From NCBI GenBank assembly GCA_002339805.1, contig DDKW01000033.1, positions 6,402-70,401 on the forward strand: a DNA stretch of 64,000 bases, given 5' to 3'. Positions 33,882 through 43,215 of the stretch are shown in pieces. The translations under genes and the position numbers were made by a program. Below the pieces are notes generated by a model, which saw only the letters and a list, made by a program, of their open reading frames with translations, ran no database searches and was not told the origin of the DNA. Numbering within the stretch: the first letter of the stretch is position 1; each line of letters opens with the position of its first letter. The stretch is from Dehalococcoidia bacterium UBA2588 (GTDB taxonomy: Bacteria > Chloroflexota > Dehalococcoidia > Lucifugimonadales > UBA3495).

Positions 33882-35660
33882 TCACACTTCCTCCGGGGAA
33901 ACAGAATTCAAGTTTGCATCCAGAATCACATCAGATTCAAAATCATGTTGATAATCATAAATATTTTTGTATTCACCATTTAAGCTATACAAGGTTTCAT
34001 GATTTCCTTCTTCAATAATCCGGCCTTTGTCCATTACAATAATATAATCCGCATCCCTAACCGTACTCAATCTATGAGCAATTACAAACGTGGTTCGATT
34101 CTTCATTACATTCCTCATAGCTTTTCTTATACGGAATTCCGTATCAACATCAACACTCGATGTTGAATCATCTAGTACTAAAATAGGAGGATCCATTAGC
34201 AAAGTTCTTGCAATAGCGAGTCTTTGACGTTGCCCACCAGACAATGTAGCTCCTCGTTCACCTACCCATGTATCATATCCATCAGGAAGCGATTGAATGT
34301 GTTCATCTAGCTGGGCTATCTTAGAAACTTCTCTAATATCGGCTAAATCAGCTCCTTCAATACCGTAAGATATATTTTGCCTGATAGTGGCAGCAAAAAG
34401 AAAAATATCTTGTGCTACAATCCCTATATTTTTCCTCAAAGAAGCAAGAGTGTAGTTATTAATATCGATCCCATCGATCAATACAGACCCTAAATTAGGA
34501 TCGTAAAACCTTGATACCAAATGCACCAATGTACTTTTCCCACTTCCGGGAGCACCTAAAATTGCAGTAACTTGACCAGACTTAACAGACAGATCAATTC
34601 CATCCAACACATACTCAGATTTAGTGTAACCAAATTGAATGTTTGCAAAGTGAACATCTCCTGACGGACGCTGCATGATTTCCGCATCCGGCCTCTCTAC
34701 AACTGGGGATGGAGAGTCAATCACTTCAAAAACTCTTTCACCTGCAGGGATTGCTCTAGAGTAGCTGTTTATTATCCAAGCAGACATACGTATTGGGAAA
34801 TTTAAAATATTTAAAAGAAATATGAACTCAGTAAGTTGACCTATTGTAAGAGTCCCATTGATTACTTTACTTCCCCCAAAATACAGAATGATCCCAATGC
34901 CTAACGTGAAAAAAAACGTCGTTGTGGAACTATTACTTGCTTCTAACTTATTAGAATCAAATGTTATATCTGATAGTTGTTCAGCTTTCTTAGAAAATTT
35001 ACTTTTCTCATATTCTTCAGCCGCAAATGCTTTTACTACAGGTATGCCTGACAAATTCTCCTGTAATATCGTTATCAATTGACCAGTCACTTCTTGAACA
35101 TTAGCCCATAAAATTCGTAATTTATATATAATTGTGGTCGCACGAATTATTAATATCGGAACAAAAATCAAACTCACCATTGCCAAGAACAAATCTATCC
35201 TCATCATCAAAATAGCGACGACTATTATCATAAATATAATATGGAGTGATCTCACCATACCTAAGTTTATGAATCTCCTCATAGATTCAATGTCCGCTGT
35301 GGCACGGGACATAAGATCTCCAGTGTGTTCGTTATCATGATAGGCAAAACTCAAATTTTGCCATTTATCATAAAGTAGGTTCCGTAATTTATAAGTGACC
35401 ATTTGAGACAAAGTGTCTGTGTAATATATTCTTCCATAATCAAATAAACCACGAAGCAGACACAATACAAATAGCAGTACTGCCATCCAGACGAGTGTCT
35501 GTCGATCTACAAAATCTGAAAGCATTTCGTCTACTGCTAGGCCTAATATAGTCGGTATAGCTAAAGTAGCTAGAACAGAAAATATCATCGATACGTAACC
35601 GGCAACAAGTCGCCATTTATTTTCTAGAGCAATACTTAATATACGTAATAAAATAACCAA
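33882..35660 (-). CDS. ABC exporter half-transporter, subunit 1
   Basis: The 592-residue protein has six membrane segments and an ATPase with Walker A GAPGSGKST, canonical signature LSGGQRQR and Walker B VLDDSTS, where Asp replaces the catalytic Glu. This fits the degenerate-site subunit of a heterodimeric exporter whose other half follows 1 nt later. The start appears to be TTG 35660 with an AAGAAG site, since no ATG occurs before the first membrane segment. A 13-bp palindrome lies about 60 bp upstream. Confidence 0.87.
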   Translation of the reverse strand: MVILLRILSIALENKWRLVAGYVSMIFSVLATLAIPTILGLAVDEMLSDFVDRQTLVWMAVLLFVLCLLRGLFDYGRIYYTDTLSQMVTYKLRNLLYDKWQNLSFAYHDNEHTGDLMSRATADIESMRRFINLGMVRSLHIIFMIIVVAILMMRIDLFLAMVSLIFVPILIIRATTIIYKLRILWANVQEVTGQLITILQENLSGIPVVKAFAAEEYEKSKFSKKAEQLSDITFDSNKLEASNSSTTTFFFTLGIGIILYFGGSKVINGTLTIGQLTEFIFLLNILNFPIRMSAWIINSYSRAIPAGERVFEVIDSPSPVVERPDAEIMQRPSGDVHFANIQFGYTKSEYVLDGIDLSVKSGQVTAILGAPGSGKSTLVHLVSRFYDPNLGSVLIDGIDINNYTLASLRKNIGIVAQDIFLFAATIRQNISYGIEGADLADIREVSKIAQLDEHIQSLPDGYDTWVGERGATLSGGQRQRLAIARTLLMDPPILVLDDSTSSVDVDTEFRIRKAMRNVMKNRTTFVIAHRLSTVRDADYIIVMDKGRIIEEGNHETLYSLNGEYKNIYDYQHDFESDVILDANLNSVSPEEV

Positions 35661-35722
35661 ATTTAGCTTCTTTAAGACTTAGAATTTCTCAACGGTCGAG
35701 TCGCAGGGTCGATATTTGACAA

Positions 35723-35735
35723 GTATACAGTATAC
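35723..35735. promoter_or_regulatory. Palindrome GTATACAGTATAC upstream of ABC exporter
   Basis: A 13-bp perfect palindrome lies in the 90-bp gap between argS and the exporter operon. It contains two GTATAC half-sites, one of which could double as a minus-strand TATACT -10 element. It could be an operator, but the low-complexity TA content makes chance possible. Confidence 0.3.
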
Positions 35736-35750
35736 AGCCAAGAACAATAA

Positions 35751-37427
35751 TTACATACGGTCAGGCGCGTTCATACCCATGAGGTTTAAACATTTTCCAA
35801 ATACAACTTGCGCTGCTTGGATTAATCTTAATCGCGATTTTGTTATTGCTTCGTCATTAGGATCTGAAGATATCACTCGACAATGCTCATAAAAAGCATG
35901 CGCATACGATGCTAACTCTAAAGCATAATGAGGCATGTGATGTGGTTCCAAACTATCAGCCACTTGATGGATCACTTCAGGTAATCGTAATAAAGCCTTA
36001 ATCAGATTCAATTCGTGAATATTATTCAGTAAAGCCAAATCAGCCTGTTCCCAATCAATCTGATTTTCTGTGGCCAAAGCCAATATGTTTTGTATCCTGG
36101 CATGAGCATACTGAATGTAAAAAACAGGATTCTCGTTAGACGTTTTTTTAGCAAGTTCCATGTCGAATTCCATTTGAGAAGAAGCACTACGTGCCAGGAA
36201 AAAATACCTGCACGCATCTGCGCCTACTTCATCTACGAGTTCCTTTACTGTAATAAAATCTCCAGTCCTTTTAGAAGCCCTAACAACCTCTTCTCCCTTT
36301 TTCAATGTGACCATCTGTGAAATCAAAATTTTCAATTTTGAATCATCTATATCCAGGGCCCGCATAGCGGCCTTCAACCTAGATATGTGCCCTTGGTGGT
36401 CAGCTCCCCAGATATCAATCACTTGGTCAAATTCTCTAGTCTTAAATTTATTCCTATGATAGGCAATATCTGAAGCAAAATATGTAGGTTCTCCCGTTGA
36501 TTTAACAATCACATTATCTTTCTCTTCTTCCAGAATGGTTGATACAAACCACAGAGCATTATCCATTTCTTTTAAATAATTTTTTGATTCTAATTCGCCG
36601 ATAGTATCTCTGTATTCATCACTCCCAAATAATGATTTTTCACTGAACCAATTATCAAATTCAACTTGTAATTCGAATAAATCTTCAGATATCGCATTGA
36701 GCATCGTATCGGTACTAAATTTAGCCATTTCATTGATAGCATCAGAGTTTCCAATCAGTGATTCTCCGAATTCCGCATGCAACAATTCAGCTACATCTTT
36801 TATGTAGTCTCCTTGATATCCGCCTTCAGGCAACTGATAAGAAGAACCTAATAACTCATGATATCTGGCAAGCACAGATTCAAAAAACAACTGCATCTGA
36901 TTACCAGCATCGTTGATATAATATTCTCTGGTAACAGCATAACCAGCAGCACTCATTATGTTGGCTAACGAACTACCTATAACTGCTCCTCGAGCATGCC
37001 CAACATGTACTGGGCCAGTTGGATTAACACTTACAAACTCTATCATCACTTTTTCTAGATTATCTAAGTGATTGTCTCCAAAATTTGTACCATCCTCGAT
37101 AATATGCCCTATTTCCGCCTGTACCCATTTGTCTTCAAGTTTAAAATTTATAAAACCTGGTGCGGCCACAGAGATTTCTGACAGAAAATCAGTGTCAGGC
37201 CATTCAGATATAATTTGATCTGCGATTGCCATTGGATTGTTTCCAAATAGTTTTGTAATCCTTAATGGAAGGTTGGTTGCATAGTCTCCATGCTCAAAAT
37301 TAGCAGGACGATCTATTTCCACGAAGTCAATGCCATCCAAATGGATGTTATTGTTGTCCGCTACTCTCTGGAGGCATCCCAATAAAATGTCTCGCAATTT
37401 CTCTTTTATATTCGATTTAACAGGCAT
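35751..37427 (-). CDS. argS: Arginyl-tRNA synthetase
   Basis: The 558-residue class I synthetase has an N-terminal Add1 domain (about 1-100), the HIGH motif as HVGH in NPTGPVHVGHARG, the KMSKS equivalent at RASKR, and a C-terminal DALR anticodon-binding domain ending near GMNAPDRM. Length and order are standard. It charges tRNA-Arg. The ribosome site before ATG 37427 is weak. Confidence 0.95.
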   Translation of the reverse strand: MPVKSNIKEKLRDILLGCLQRVADNNNIHLDGIDFVEIDRPANFEHGDYATNLPLRITKLFGNNPMAIADQIISEWPDTDFLSEISVAAPGFINFKLEDKWVQAEIGHIIEDGTNFGDNHLDNLEKVMIEFVSVNPTGPVHVGHARGAVIGSSLANIMSAAGYAVTREYYINDAGNQMQLFFESVLARYHELLGSSYQLPEGGYQGDYIKDVAELLHAEFGESLIGNSDAINEMAKFSTDTMLNAISEDLFELQVEFDNWFSEKSLFGSDEYRDTIGELESKNYLKEMDNALWFVSTILEEEKDNVIVKSTGEPTYFASDIAYHRNKFKTREFDQVIDIWGADHQGHISRLKAAMRALDIDDSKLKILISQMVTLKKGEEVVRASKRTGDFITVKELVDEVGADACRYFFLARSASSQMEFDMELAKKTSNENPVFYIQYAHARIQNILALATENQIDWEQADLALLNNIHELNLIKALLRLPEVIHQVADSLEPHHMPHYALELASYAHAFYEHCRVISSDPNDEAITKSRLRLIQAAQVVFGKCLNLMGMNAPDRM

Positions 37428-37515
37428 TTAAAAAACTAACTAACAAATTTAGATTAATGCAGTACAATAATCAGTACCTAGTATACTATCAAAAAAAAAA
37501 CCTAAAAAGGCAATT

Positions 37516-38214
37516 ATGTTGAATCCAATAAAAACCATAGCATTACTCGGAGGCAATGAATTCACGGCAAATTGTGTAAATGCAGATACCAAAATACTAG
37601 AAGTAATTAACAAAGATAAACCAACGATTCAAATATTGCCAACTGCTAATGTTCATCACCCCGACATAGCCGCTCAAAATGGGATTAGTTACTTCGAAAC
37701 TTTAGGCTATACATCGAACAGAATAATGGTTACAAACCTCAAGGAAGCCAATAACCAAAATAATTTGGGGCAACTGTCAGACTGCGATCTTTTATATCTA
37801 CCAGGCGGTAATCCGCAACATTTATTCCAGTCGCTGTTGAATAGCAAACTATTACAAGAAATTATAACTCGGTCAGAACAAGGAATGGTGATAGCAGGCT
37901 CCAGTGCCGGCGCGATGGTTATGGGCGAATTACTCAAAAATCCTCCACAAGGTACCTGGTCGTCTGGTCTAGGCTTGATACCTAATCTGGGGATAATTCC
38001 CCATCACGAGAACGTAAATCATCTAGACACTCACAATTTATTGCTAGATACAGTACTAAAAGATAATCCACACGCTATTATATATGGCATCTCAATCGAG
38101 TCTGGCTGCATAGTTAAAGGTAACTCGGTGTCAGTGATTGGCAATGACGACCTAATACGTTACTCCTTATCGGGGTATTCAAGCTGCCGGGTAAATGAAT
38201 CAATAGAATTGTAG
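37516..38214 (+). CDS. Peptidase S51 family protein (cyanophycinase-like)
   Basis: The 232-residue protein has the flavodoxin-like class I glutamine amidotransferase fold of S51 peptidases. The nucleophile elbow is AGSSAGAMV with the catalytic Ser, preceded by the PGGNPQHL loop and followed by HHENVNH. Members include cyanophycinase and dipeptidase E. No cyanophycin synthetase is in view, so peptidase E or an uncharacterised activity is as likely. It starts at ATG 37516 with an AAGG site, downstream of a TAGTATACTA palindrome (37479-37488) that contains a possible -10. Confidence 0.82.
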   Translation: MLNPIKTIALLGGNEFTANCVNADTKILEVINKDKPTIQILPTANVHHPDIAAQNGISYFETLGYTSNRIMVTNLKEANNQNNLGQLSDCDLLYLPGGNPQHLFQSLLNSKLLQEIITRSEQGMVIAGSSAGAMVMGELLKNPPQGTWSSGLGLIPNLGIIPHHENVNHLDTHNLLLDTVLKDNPHAIIYGISIESGCIVKGNSVSVIGNDDLIRYSLSGYSSCRVNESIEL

Positions 38215-38216
38215 CC

Positions 38217-38843
38217 CTATTTCTGCCTGTCAGCTAAATTATTCCAAATTTCATTCAGGCCAATACCATATTCAGAGAGTAAAACTAGAAGATGGTACAA
38301 CAAATCAGAAGTTTCATTTACAACATTGTCTCTATTTTCCCGCAAGCTTGCTAGCCCCGTTTCTCCAGCTTCTTCTATTACTTTTTGAGCTATTCTATCG
38401 ATTCCATCTCTAAACAATTCTGTCGTATAACTCCCTTCCGGCATAGAGGATTTTCTTTCTTGTATAGTTGCATAAAGATCGTCTAATATTCCAGAATCTT
38501 GCGTAACTTTCTTATACCCTGTTGGGACTGCAGTAATTTTATTAAAAAAACAAGAAACCACTCCAGTATGGCACGTAGGCCCATCTGGTTTAACTTTCAA
38601 TAACAATGTATCAGTGTCGCAATCAGTCCAAATTTCCACTACATTCAAGTAGTTTCCAGAGACCTCACCTTTATGCCAAAGATCTTCTCTGCTCCTACTA
38701 TAGAACCAAACTTGTGTACCTTCCATTGTCCTTTTTATAGTGCCCGGATTCATATAACCCAGCATAAGAACTTCCCCACTTTCACTGTCCTGAGCTATCG
38801 CGGGAATTAATCCTTTACCATCAAGTGTTAAATCCATACTCAT
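38217..38843 (-). CDS. hisIE: Bifunctional HisI/HisE (PR-AMP cyclohydrolase/PR-ATP pyrophosphatase)
   Basis: The 208-residue protein fuses the cyclohydrolase HisI (about 1-110, with LMLGYMNPGTIKRT, YSRSREDLWHKGE and the zinc Cys in GPTCHTG) to the pyrophosphatase HisE (about 115-208, with KVIEEAGE). It catalyses steps 2 and 3 of histidine synthesis. It is last in a minus-strand run hisS-hisF-HAD-hisIE. Start ATG 38843. Confidence 0.93.
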   Translation of the reverse strand: MSMDLTLDGKGLIPAIAQDSESGEVLMLGYMNPGTIKRTMEGTQVWFYSRSREDLWHKGEVSGNYLNVVEIWTDCDTDTLLLKVKPDGPTCHTGVVSCFFNKITAVPTGYKKVTQDSGILDDLYATIQERKSSMPEGSYTTELFRDGIDRIAQKVIEEAGETGLASLRENRDNVVNETSDLLYHLLVLLSEYGIGLNEIWNNLADRQK

Positions 38844-38861
38844 ACCAAAACCTTTATTTCT

Positions 38862-39572
38862 TTATTTACCAAGGAGATCTAGCAATCCCGTCAAATCCGT
38901 GATTTCTGCATATGGCCTATGTAGATTCGGGTCCACAGGTTCATTTTTACGGTTCACCCAGACTGCTTTCATACCTACAGACGTAGGCCCTTCCACATCC
39001 TCATATTGTCTATCTCCAACATATACAACCTCAGAAGCATTAACTTTTAATAGTTTTAAAGACTCTTCAAAAATATCCGGCATTGGCTTATAAGACTGTA
39101 CATCTTCCGAAGAAACCACCACAGCCAAGTTAATTTTTATTCTTTCAATAACCGGATGAAGAAAACTATTATCTGCATTGGATGCAATCCCAATTGTATA
39201 ATTCTGAGACAAAGCCTTTAAGACCGAATCCGTTTCATCAAAGAGAGGCCGCTTTCCCAAATCATCTATACAATCCTGAGCCATGGCTCCAGCGTTCCCT
39301 TTATCGCCAGTTTGTGTTAACGCATATTCAAAACTGTTAGTCCAACCATCCAAGTATGATATGAAGTCAGAATCTGCGATAATTCTAGAATGAGAAAACT
39401 TTTTATCTCCTTCTCTCCATATATTCCAAAACTCTTCTGCATTCACAGATATATTGTATTGATTTACTAGTTTGTCAAATTCTGCAGACCAGAATTCTGT
39501 GGAATTATTGGCTAAGGTATTAAACATATCAAAAAGTACAACTTGTATTTTGCCCATAGTATTATTATTCAT
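38862..39572 (-). CDS. HAD-family hydrolase within the his cluster
   Basis: The 236-residue protein is a HAD hydrolase with motif I FDMFNTLA, motif II GIASNAD, the motif III Lys near SYKPMPDIF and motif [14 protein letters not shown]. The second Asp of motif I, general acid/base in phosphatases, is Phe here, which resembles the DxYGT form of 2-haloacid dehalogenases more than a phosphatase. Its ATGA overlap with hisF suggests a role with histidine synthesis, for instance histidinol-phosphate phosphatase, but the motif speaks against this. The function is therefore uncertain. Confidence 0.85.
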   Translation of the reverse strand: MNNNTMGKIQVVLFDMFNTLANNSTEFWSAEFDKLVNQYNISVNAEEFWNIWREGDKKFSHSRIIADSDFISYLDGWTNSFEYALTQTGDKGNAGAMAQDCIDDLGKRPLFDETDSVLKALSQNYTIGIASNADNSFLHPVIERIKINLAVVVSSEDVQSYKPMPDIFEESLKLLKVNASEVVYVGDRQYEDVEGPTSVGMKAVWVNRKNEPVDPNLHRPYAEITDLTGLLDLLGK

Positions 39573-40330
39573 ATCCTTACCGCTATGCCCTGTTCCTTAA
39601 GGTATTTTTTTACATCGTTCACGGTATATTTACCAAAGTGGAATATGCTGGCGGCCAAGACCGCATCAGCTTTACCCCTTTCAAACGCATTATAAATGTG
39701 TTCCATCTCTCCAGCTCCACCACTAGCAATAACAGGAACCGATACAGACTCAGAAACCGATTTGAGTAAATCTAGATCATAACCAGATTGCTGCCCATCT
39801 GTGTCCATGCTTGTCAGTAATAATTCACCAGCACCTAAATCCACTAGCTCCCGAGCCCATTCAATTACATTTAGACCTACAGGTGTTCTTCCTCCATTCA
39901 CATACACTTCCCAAATACCCAGGTCTTCATTGCGTTTCGCATCTATAGCGGCCACGATACACTGAGATCCAAATTCTTGAGCGGACTCACGCACGAGTTG
40001 CGGGTCTTTCACAGCGGCAGTATTCAATGAAATTTTGTCTGCTCCTGCTCTAAGCATATCTCGTATGTTTGAAATAGAACGGATACCACCTCCAACAGTT
40101 AGAGGTATAAAAACTTCAGCCGACACCTGCTCAACAACATTGACCATAGTGTTGCGATTATCAGATGACGCAGTGATATCCAAAAAAACAAGCTCATCGC
40201 ATCCTTGGTCGTTATAATAAGCAGCTAATTCCGCAGGGTCTCCTGCGTCTCTCAGGTTTACGAAACTAGTACCTTTTACAACTCTGCCATTGTCTACATC
40301 TAAGCAAGGAATAATCCGTTTAGTGAACAT
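39569..40330 (-). CDS. hisF: Imidazole glycerol phosphate synthase cyclase subunit HisF
   Basis: The 253-residue TIM barrel has the HisF signatures [16 protein letters not shown] with catalytic Asp11, and [13 protein letters not shown] with the second catalytic Asp. It forms imidazole glycerol phosphate and AICAR with HisH, which is not in this window. The start has a GAGG site. The next gene's ATG overlaps its stop. Confidence 0.96.
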   Translation of the reverse strand: MFTKRIIPCLDVDNGRVVKGTSFVNLRDAGDPAELAAYYNDQGCDELVFLDITASSDNRNTMVNVVEQVSAEVFIPLTVGGGIRSISNIRDMLRAGADKISLNTAAVKDPQLVRESAQEFGSQCIVAAIDAKRNEDLGIWEVYVNGGRTPVGLNVIEWARELVDLGAGELLLTSMDTDGQQSGYDLDLLKSVSESVSVPVIASGGAGEMEHIYNAFERGKADAVLAASIFHFGKYTVNDVKKYLKEQGIAVRI

Positions 40331-40371
40331 CCAGTCCTCTTATTCTTCAGTTGAATCAGCTATATACGCCA

Positions 40372-41616
40372 TCACAATCCCAGCATGAATTCATCTACAG
40401 AACATATGTTCTGGTCTGCAGTAGCCATGTCTTTAATCACTAATTCATTACGTTCTAATTCTGATTCTCCGATTATGATAACGAAAGGAACATTAAGCGA
40501 ATTGGCTTGCCTCATCTGTCCTCTTAAGCCTCTAGTACCATTTGCGACCATGGCTCCAATCCCTTTTTCGCGAATTTGATTAGCTATTCTTATAGCTCGT
40601 ATCCTCGCTTTATCCCCAACATTTACAATCAAATATTTAGGAGACTGAATATCAGGTATTTCTACTGATTCCTTGATCAAGTTTAGAGTTAATCGTTCTA
40701 TCCCCGTCGCAAATCCCATAGCTGGAACAACTCTTCCTCCTATTTGTTCTATGAGCGCGTCATACCTTCCACCACCTAAAATAGTGGATTGTCCACCAAC
40801 ATCTTTAGGTTGGATTTCAAATACGGTTTTAGTGTAATAATCAAGACCTCTGACTAACTTATGATCGATTGTATAGGGAATTTCCAATTCTCTTAAATAA
40901 TCCAGGACTGATCCCCAATGCGATTCACATTCTTCACACAAGTAATTAATTGATTTAGGAGCGTCTATAGATAATGTTGAGCATTCTTTATTTTTACAGT
41001 CCAATAACCTTAATGGGTTACGATCAATTCTATTAAGGCAATCTTTGCATAATTCATCTCTATAAGTCTCATAATATTGTTTAAGGGATTCCACATAAGC
41101 AGGCCTACAATTTGAATCCCCAATAGAGTTTATAAACAGATTGATTTCGTTAAGGCCAATCCCTGTAATCAAATCATGAGCAAACTTAATAATCTCAACA
41201 TCTATAGAAGGATCTGGATCACCAATAGCTTCTATCCCGAACTGGTGATGTTCTCTGTATCTACCTGCTTGAGGTCTCTCATACCTAAAAACTGAGCAAA
41301 AATAATTCAGTCTCACTGGCTGAGCAAAATTATGCATCCCATGCTCAAGATACGCACGACAGATGGACGCTGTTCCTTCTGGTCTAAGAGTCATGCTGTC
41401 TCCACCTCTATCATCAAAAGAGTACATTTCTTTATCCACTATATCTGTGCCTTCACCTACCGACCTAACAAAGAGAGAAGAGTCTTCAAAAGTAGGGGTA
41501 TCAACCCTTGAATATCCGTATAACGAAGATAATTGATTTGCTACTTTTTCAATATGCCTAGAATATTTTTGTTTATCTGGCAGTAAGTCCGCAGTTCCTC
41601 GTGGTGCTTTAAACAA
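40372..41616 (-). CDS. hisS: Histidyl-tRNA synthetase
   Basis: The 414-residue class II synthetase has PRGTADLLPD at the N-terminus, motif 2 (FRYERPQAGRYREHHQFG), the histidine-specific LVRGLDYYTKTVFE and a C-terminal anticodon-binding domain from about residue 325. The start is TTG 41616 with a GAGGTAA site; no ATG precedes the conserved N-terminus. It charges tRNA-His and heads the his run. There is no room for a T-box in the 54 bp upstream. Confidence 0.95.
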   Translation of the reverse strand: MFKAPRGTADLLPDKQKYSRHIEKVANQLSSLYGYSRVDTPTFEDSSLFVRSVGEGTDIVDKEMYSFDDRGGDSMTLRPEGTASICRAYLEHGMHNFAQPVRLNYFCSVFRYERPQAGRYREHHQFGIEAIGDPDPSIDVEIIKFAHDLITGIGLNEINLFINSIGDSNCRPAYVESLKQYYETYRDELCKDCLNRIDRNPLRLLDCKNKECSTLSIDAPKSINYLCEECESHWGSVLDYLRELEIPYTIDHKLVRGLDYYTKTVFEIQPKDVGGQSTILGGGRYDALIEQIGGRVVPAMGFATGIERLTLNLIKESVEIPDIQSPKYLIVNVGDKARIRAIRIANQIREKGIGAMVANGTRGLRGQMRQANSLNVPFVIIIGESELERNELVIKDMATADQNICSVDEFMLGL

Positions 41617-41670
41617 CCGTTATTACCTCATATATGTATTTGGAATTTATTATACACAGGGAAAACATTA

Positions 41671-42903
41671 TTAAATGATACCTTGTTCTTTCATTTGTAC
41701 TAATTCCGAATCATTCAAGCCACCCAAACTCTTCAATATCTCATCATTATCTTCACCTAGAGTGGGTGGTGTTTTATGGTCGATCAATTCTGTTGAAGTT
41801 AATCTAAACGGAGTATCAACAGTCCTGAACCTACCTCCTAGGGTATCTCCAGTTTCTACAAACATTTTACGAGCTTCCAAGTGTGGGCATTGATCCAAAT
41901 CTTGTACATCTTGAACCATTCCCATAGAAAATCCAAAGTCTATCAATGTTTGAGAAACAATTTTTTTCTCTTGTCCTTTTGACCAAGATTCTATAGCTGG
42001 GATCACATTATCAAAATAAAATTGACCTCCTCCACCTTCCCCAAGGTATCTTGGGTCATCTAACAAATCTTGTCTCCCAATCAATTCCCATAATTGTTTC
42101 CATTTATCTCTACCTCTGGCTCCTGCTAGAACCACGTAACCATCCTTAGCCTGTAATGTTAATTGAGCAGATATCATGTTCTCACGGGCCCGAGTCGTAA
42201 CTGTTCCTGTTGCCTGATAATAAGGCATACTACTTGTTGTGTGAGCAACCATACAATCGTACATCGCAGTATCAACATGTTGGCCTATTCCAGTTTGTCG
42301 CTTTGTTTCTAGAGCCATCATGATACCCAATGCAGCCCATAAACCAGGAATGGAATCTCCCATATTGTCTCCTACCATGTGAGGAGGCCCATCAGGAGCA
42401 CCTGTAGATTCCATCCATCCACCCATTCCTTGAACACATGGATTATTTGCCGGCCAATCAGAATACGGTCCATCATAATCTTCGTGAGCCCCATATCCCG
42501 TTATACTTGCATATACCAAACCTACATTAATTGATTTAAGCACATCATACGAATAACCTAACCTGTCCATAGCTCCGGGCCCCCAATTATCGATGAGGAC
42601 ATCTGATTGCTGAATCATGTTCTCAAAGGCTTTTTTTGCTCTGGCATCTCTTAAATCTAACGATACACTTTTTTTATTCCGGTTTACGCCTAAAAATCTA
42701 GCACTGATAGATTCACCTTTGTCATTATGCATTATGGGTTGATTCGCACGGGCTTGTTCACCTGTGCCTGGTCTCTCTATTTTTATGACTTCTGCTCCCA
42801 TGTCACCAAGTATCATTGAACAAAAAGGGCCCGCAACGATGTGCGTAAGATCCAATACTCTTATGTTCTTCAAAGGTAATGGAAGTTTATTTTGATTAGA
42901 CAT
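41671..42903 (-). CDS. CaiB/BaiF family (class III) CoA-transferase
   Basis: The 410-residue protein has the class III CoA-transferase pattern: VLDLTHIVAGPFCSMILGDMGAEVIKIE at the N-terminus, the NWGPGAMDRLGY region, and the catalytic Asp in VDTAMYDCMVAHT. These enzymes move CoA between organic acids. They are numerous in SAR202 genomes and act in breakdown of unusual acids. The substrate is not deducible. The start ATG 42903 has an AGGAGGA site. Confidence 0.9.
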   Translation of the reverse strand: MSNQNKLPLPLKNIRVLDLTHIVAGPFCSMILGDMGAEVIKIERPGTGEQARANQPIMHNDKGESISARFLGVNRNKKSVSLDLRDARAKKAFENMIQQSDVLIDNWGPGAMDRLGYSYDVLKSINVGLVYASITGYGAHEDYDGPYSDWPANNPCVQGMGGWMESTGAPDGPPHMVGDNMGDSIPGLWAALGIMMALETKRQTGIGQHVDTAMYDCMVAHTTSSMPYYQATGTVTTRARENMISAQLTLQAKDGYVVLAGARGRDKWKQLWELIGRQDLLDDPRYLGEGGGGQFYFDNVIPAIESWSKGQEKKIVSQTLIDFGFSMGMVQDVQDLDQCPHLEARKMFVETGDTLGGRFRTVDTPFRLTSTELIDHKTPPTLGEDNDEILKSLGGLNDSELVQMKEQGII

Positions 42904-42954
42904 TACTATGTCCTCCTAAGAAATTTAAATGTAAGTCAATTTTTATAAATATTC

Positions 42955-42984
42955 TTGACAGTTCGTACGAAACCGCAATAAACT
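42955..42984 (+). promoter_or_regulatory. Promoter of tRNA-Asp
   Basis: A perfect TTGACA is followed after 18 nt by TAAACT, about 22 nt before the tRNA. No other gene nearby needs this promoter. Confidence 0.6.
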
Positions 42985-43006
42985 GAACTGTACTAAATTA
43001 TTTTAT

Positions 43007-43083
43007 GGCCCCGTGGTGTAGCGGTTCAACATACTGCCCTGTCACGGCAGAGATCGTGGGTTCGAATCCCATCGGGGTCGCCA
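43007..43083 (+). tRNA. tRNA-Asp (anticodon GUC)
   Basis: A 77-nt cloverleaf with acceptor GGCCCCG/CGGGGTC (one G-U pair), anticodon stem CTGCC/GGCAG, anticodon GTC at 43041-43043 and T-arm GTTCGAATCC. The discriminator is G73, the identity base for Asp, and CCA is encoded. Confidence 0.97.
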
Positions 43084-43215
43084 CTAAATCAAACAACACC
43101 CACTGACTCAATATTCTACAATAAAACTAGGAATCTGGTACTAATCTACACATTTTAAATTTAACTCTTAATGTATTACAATTCTGGTTCTGCAAATAAA
43201 GTGTTTGGAGTAATT

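Noticed and set aside
41617..41670. T-box riboswitch before hisS
   Set aside because: Only 54 bp separate hisS from the upstream gene, too short for a T-box.
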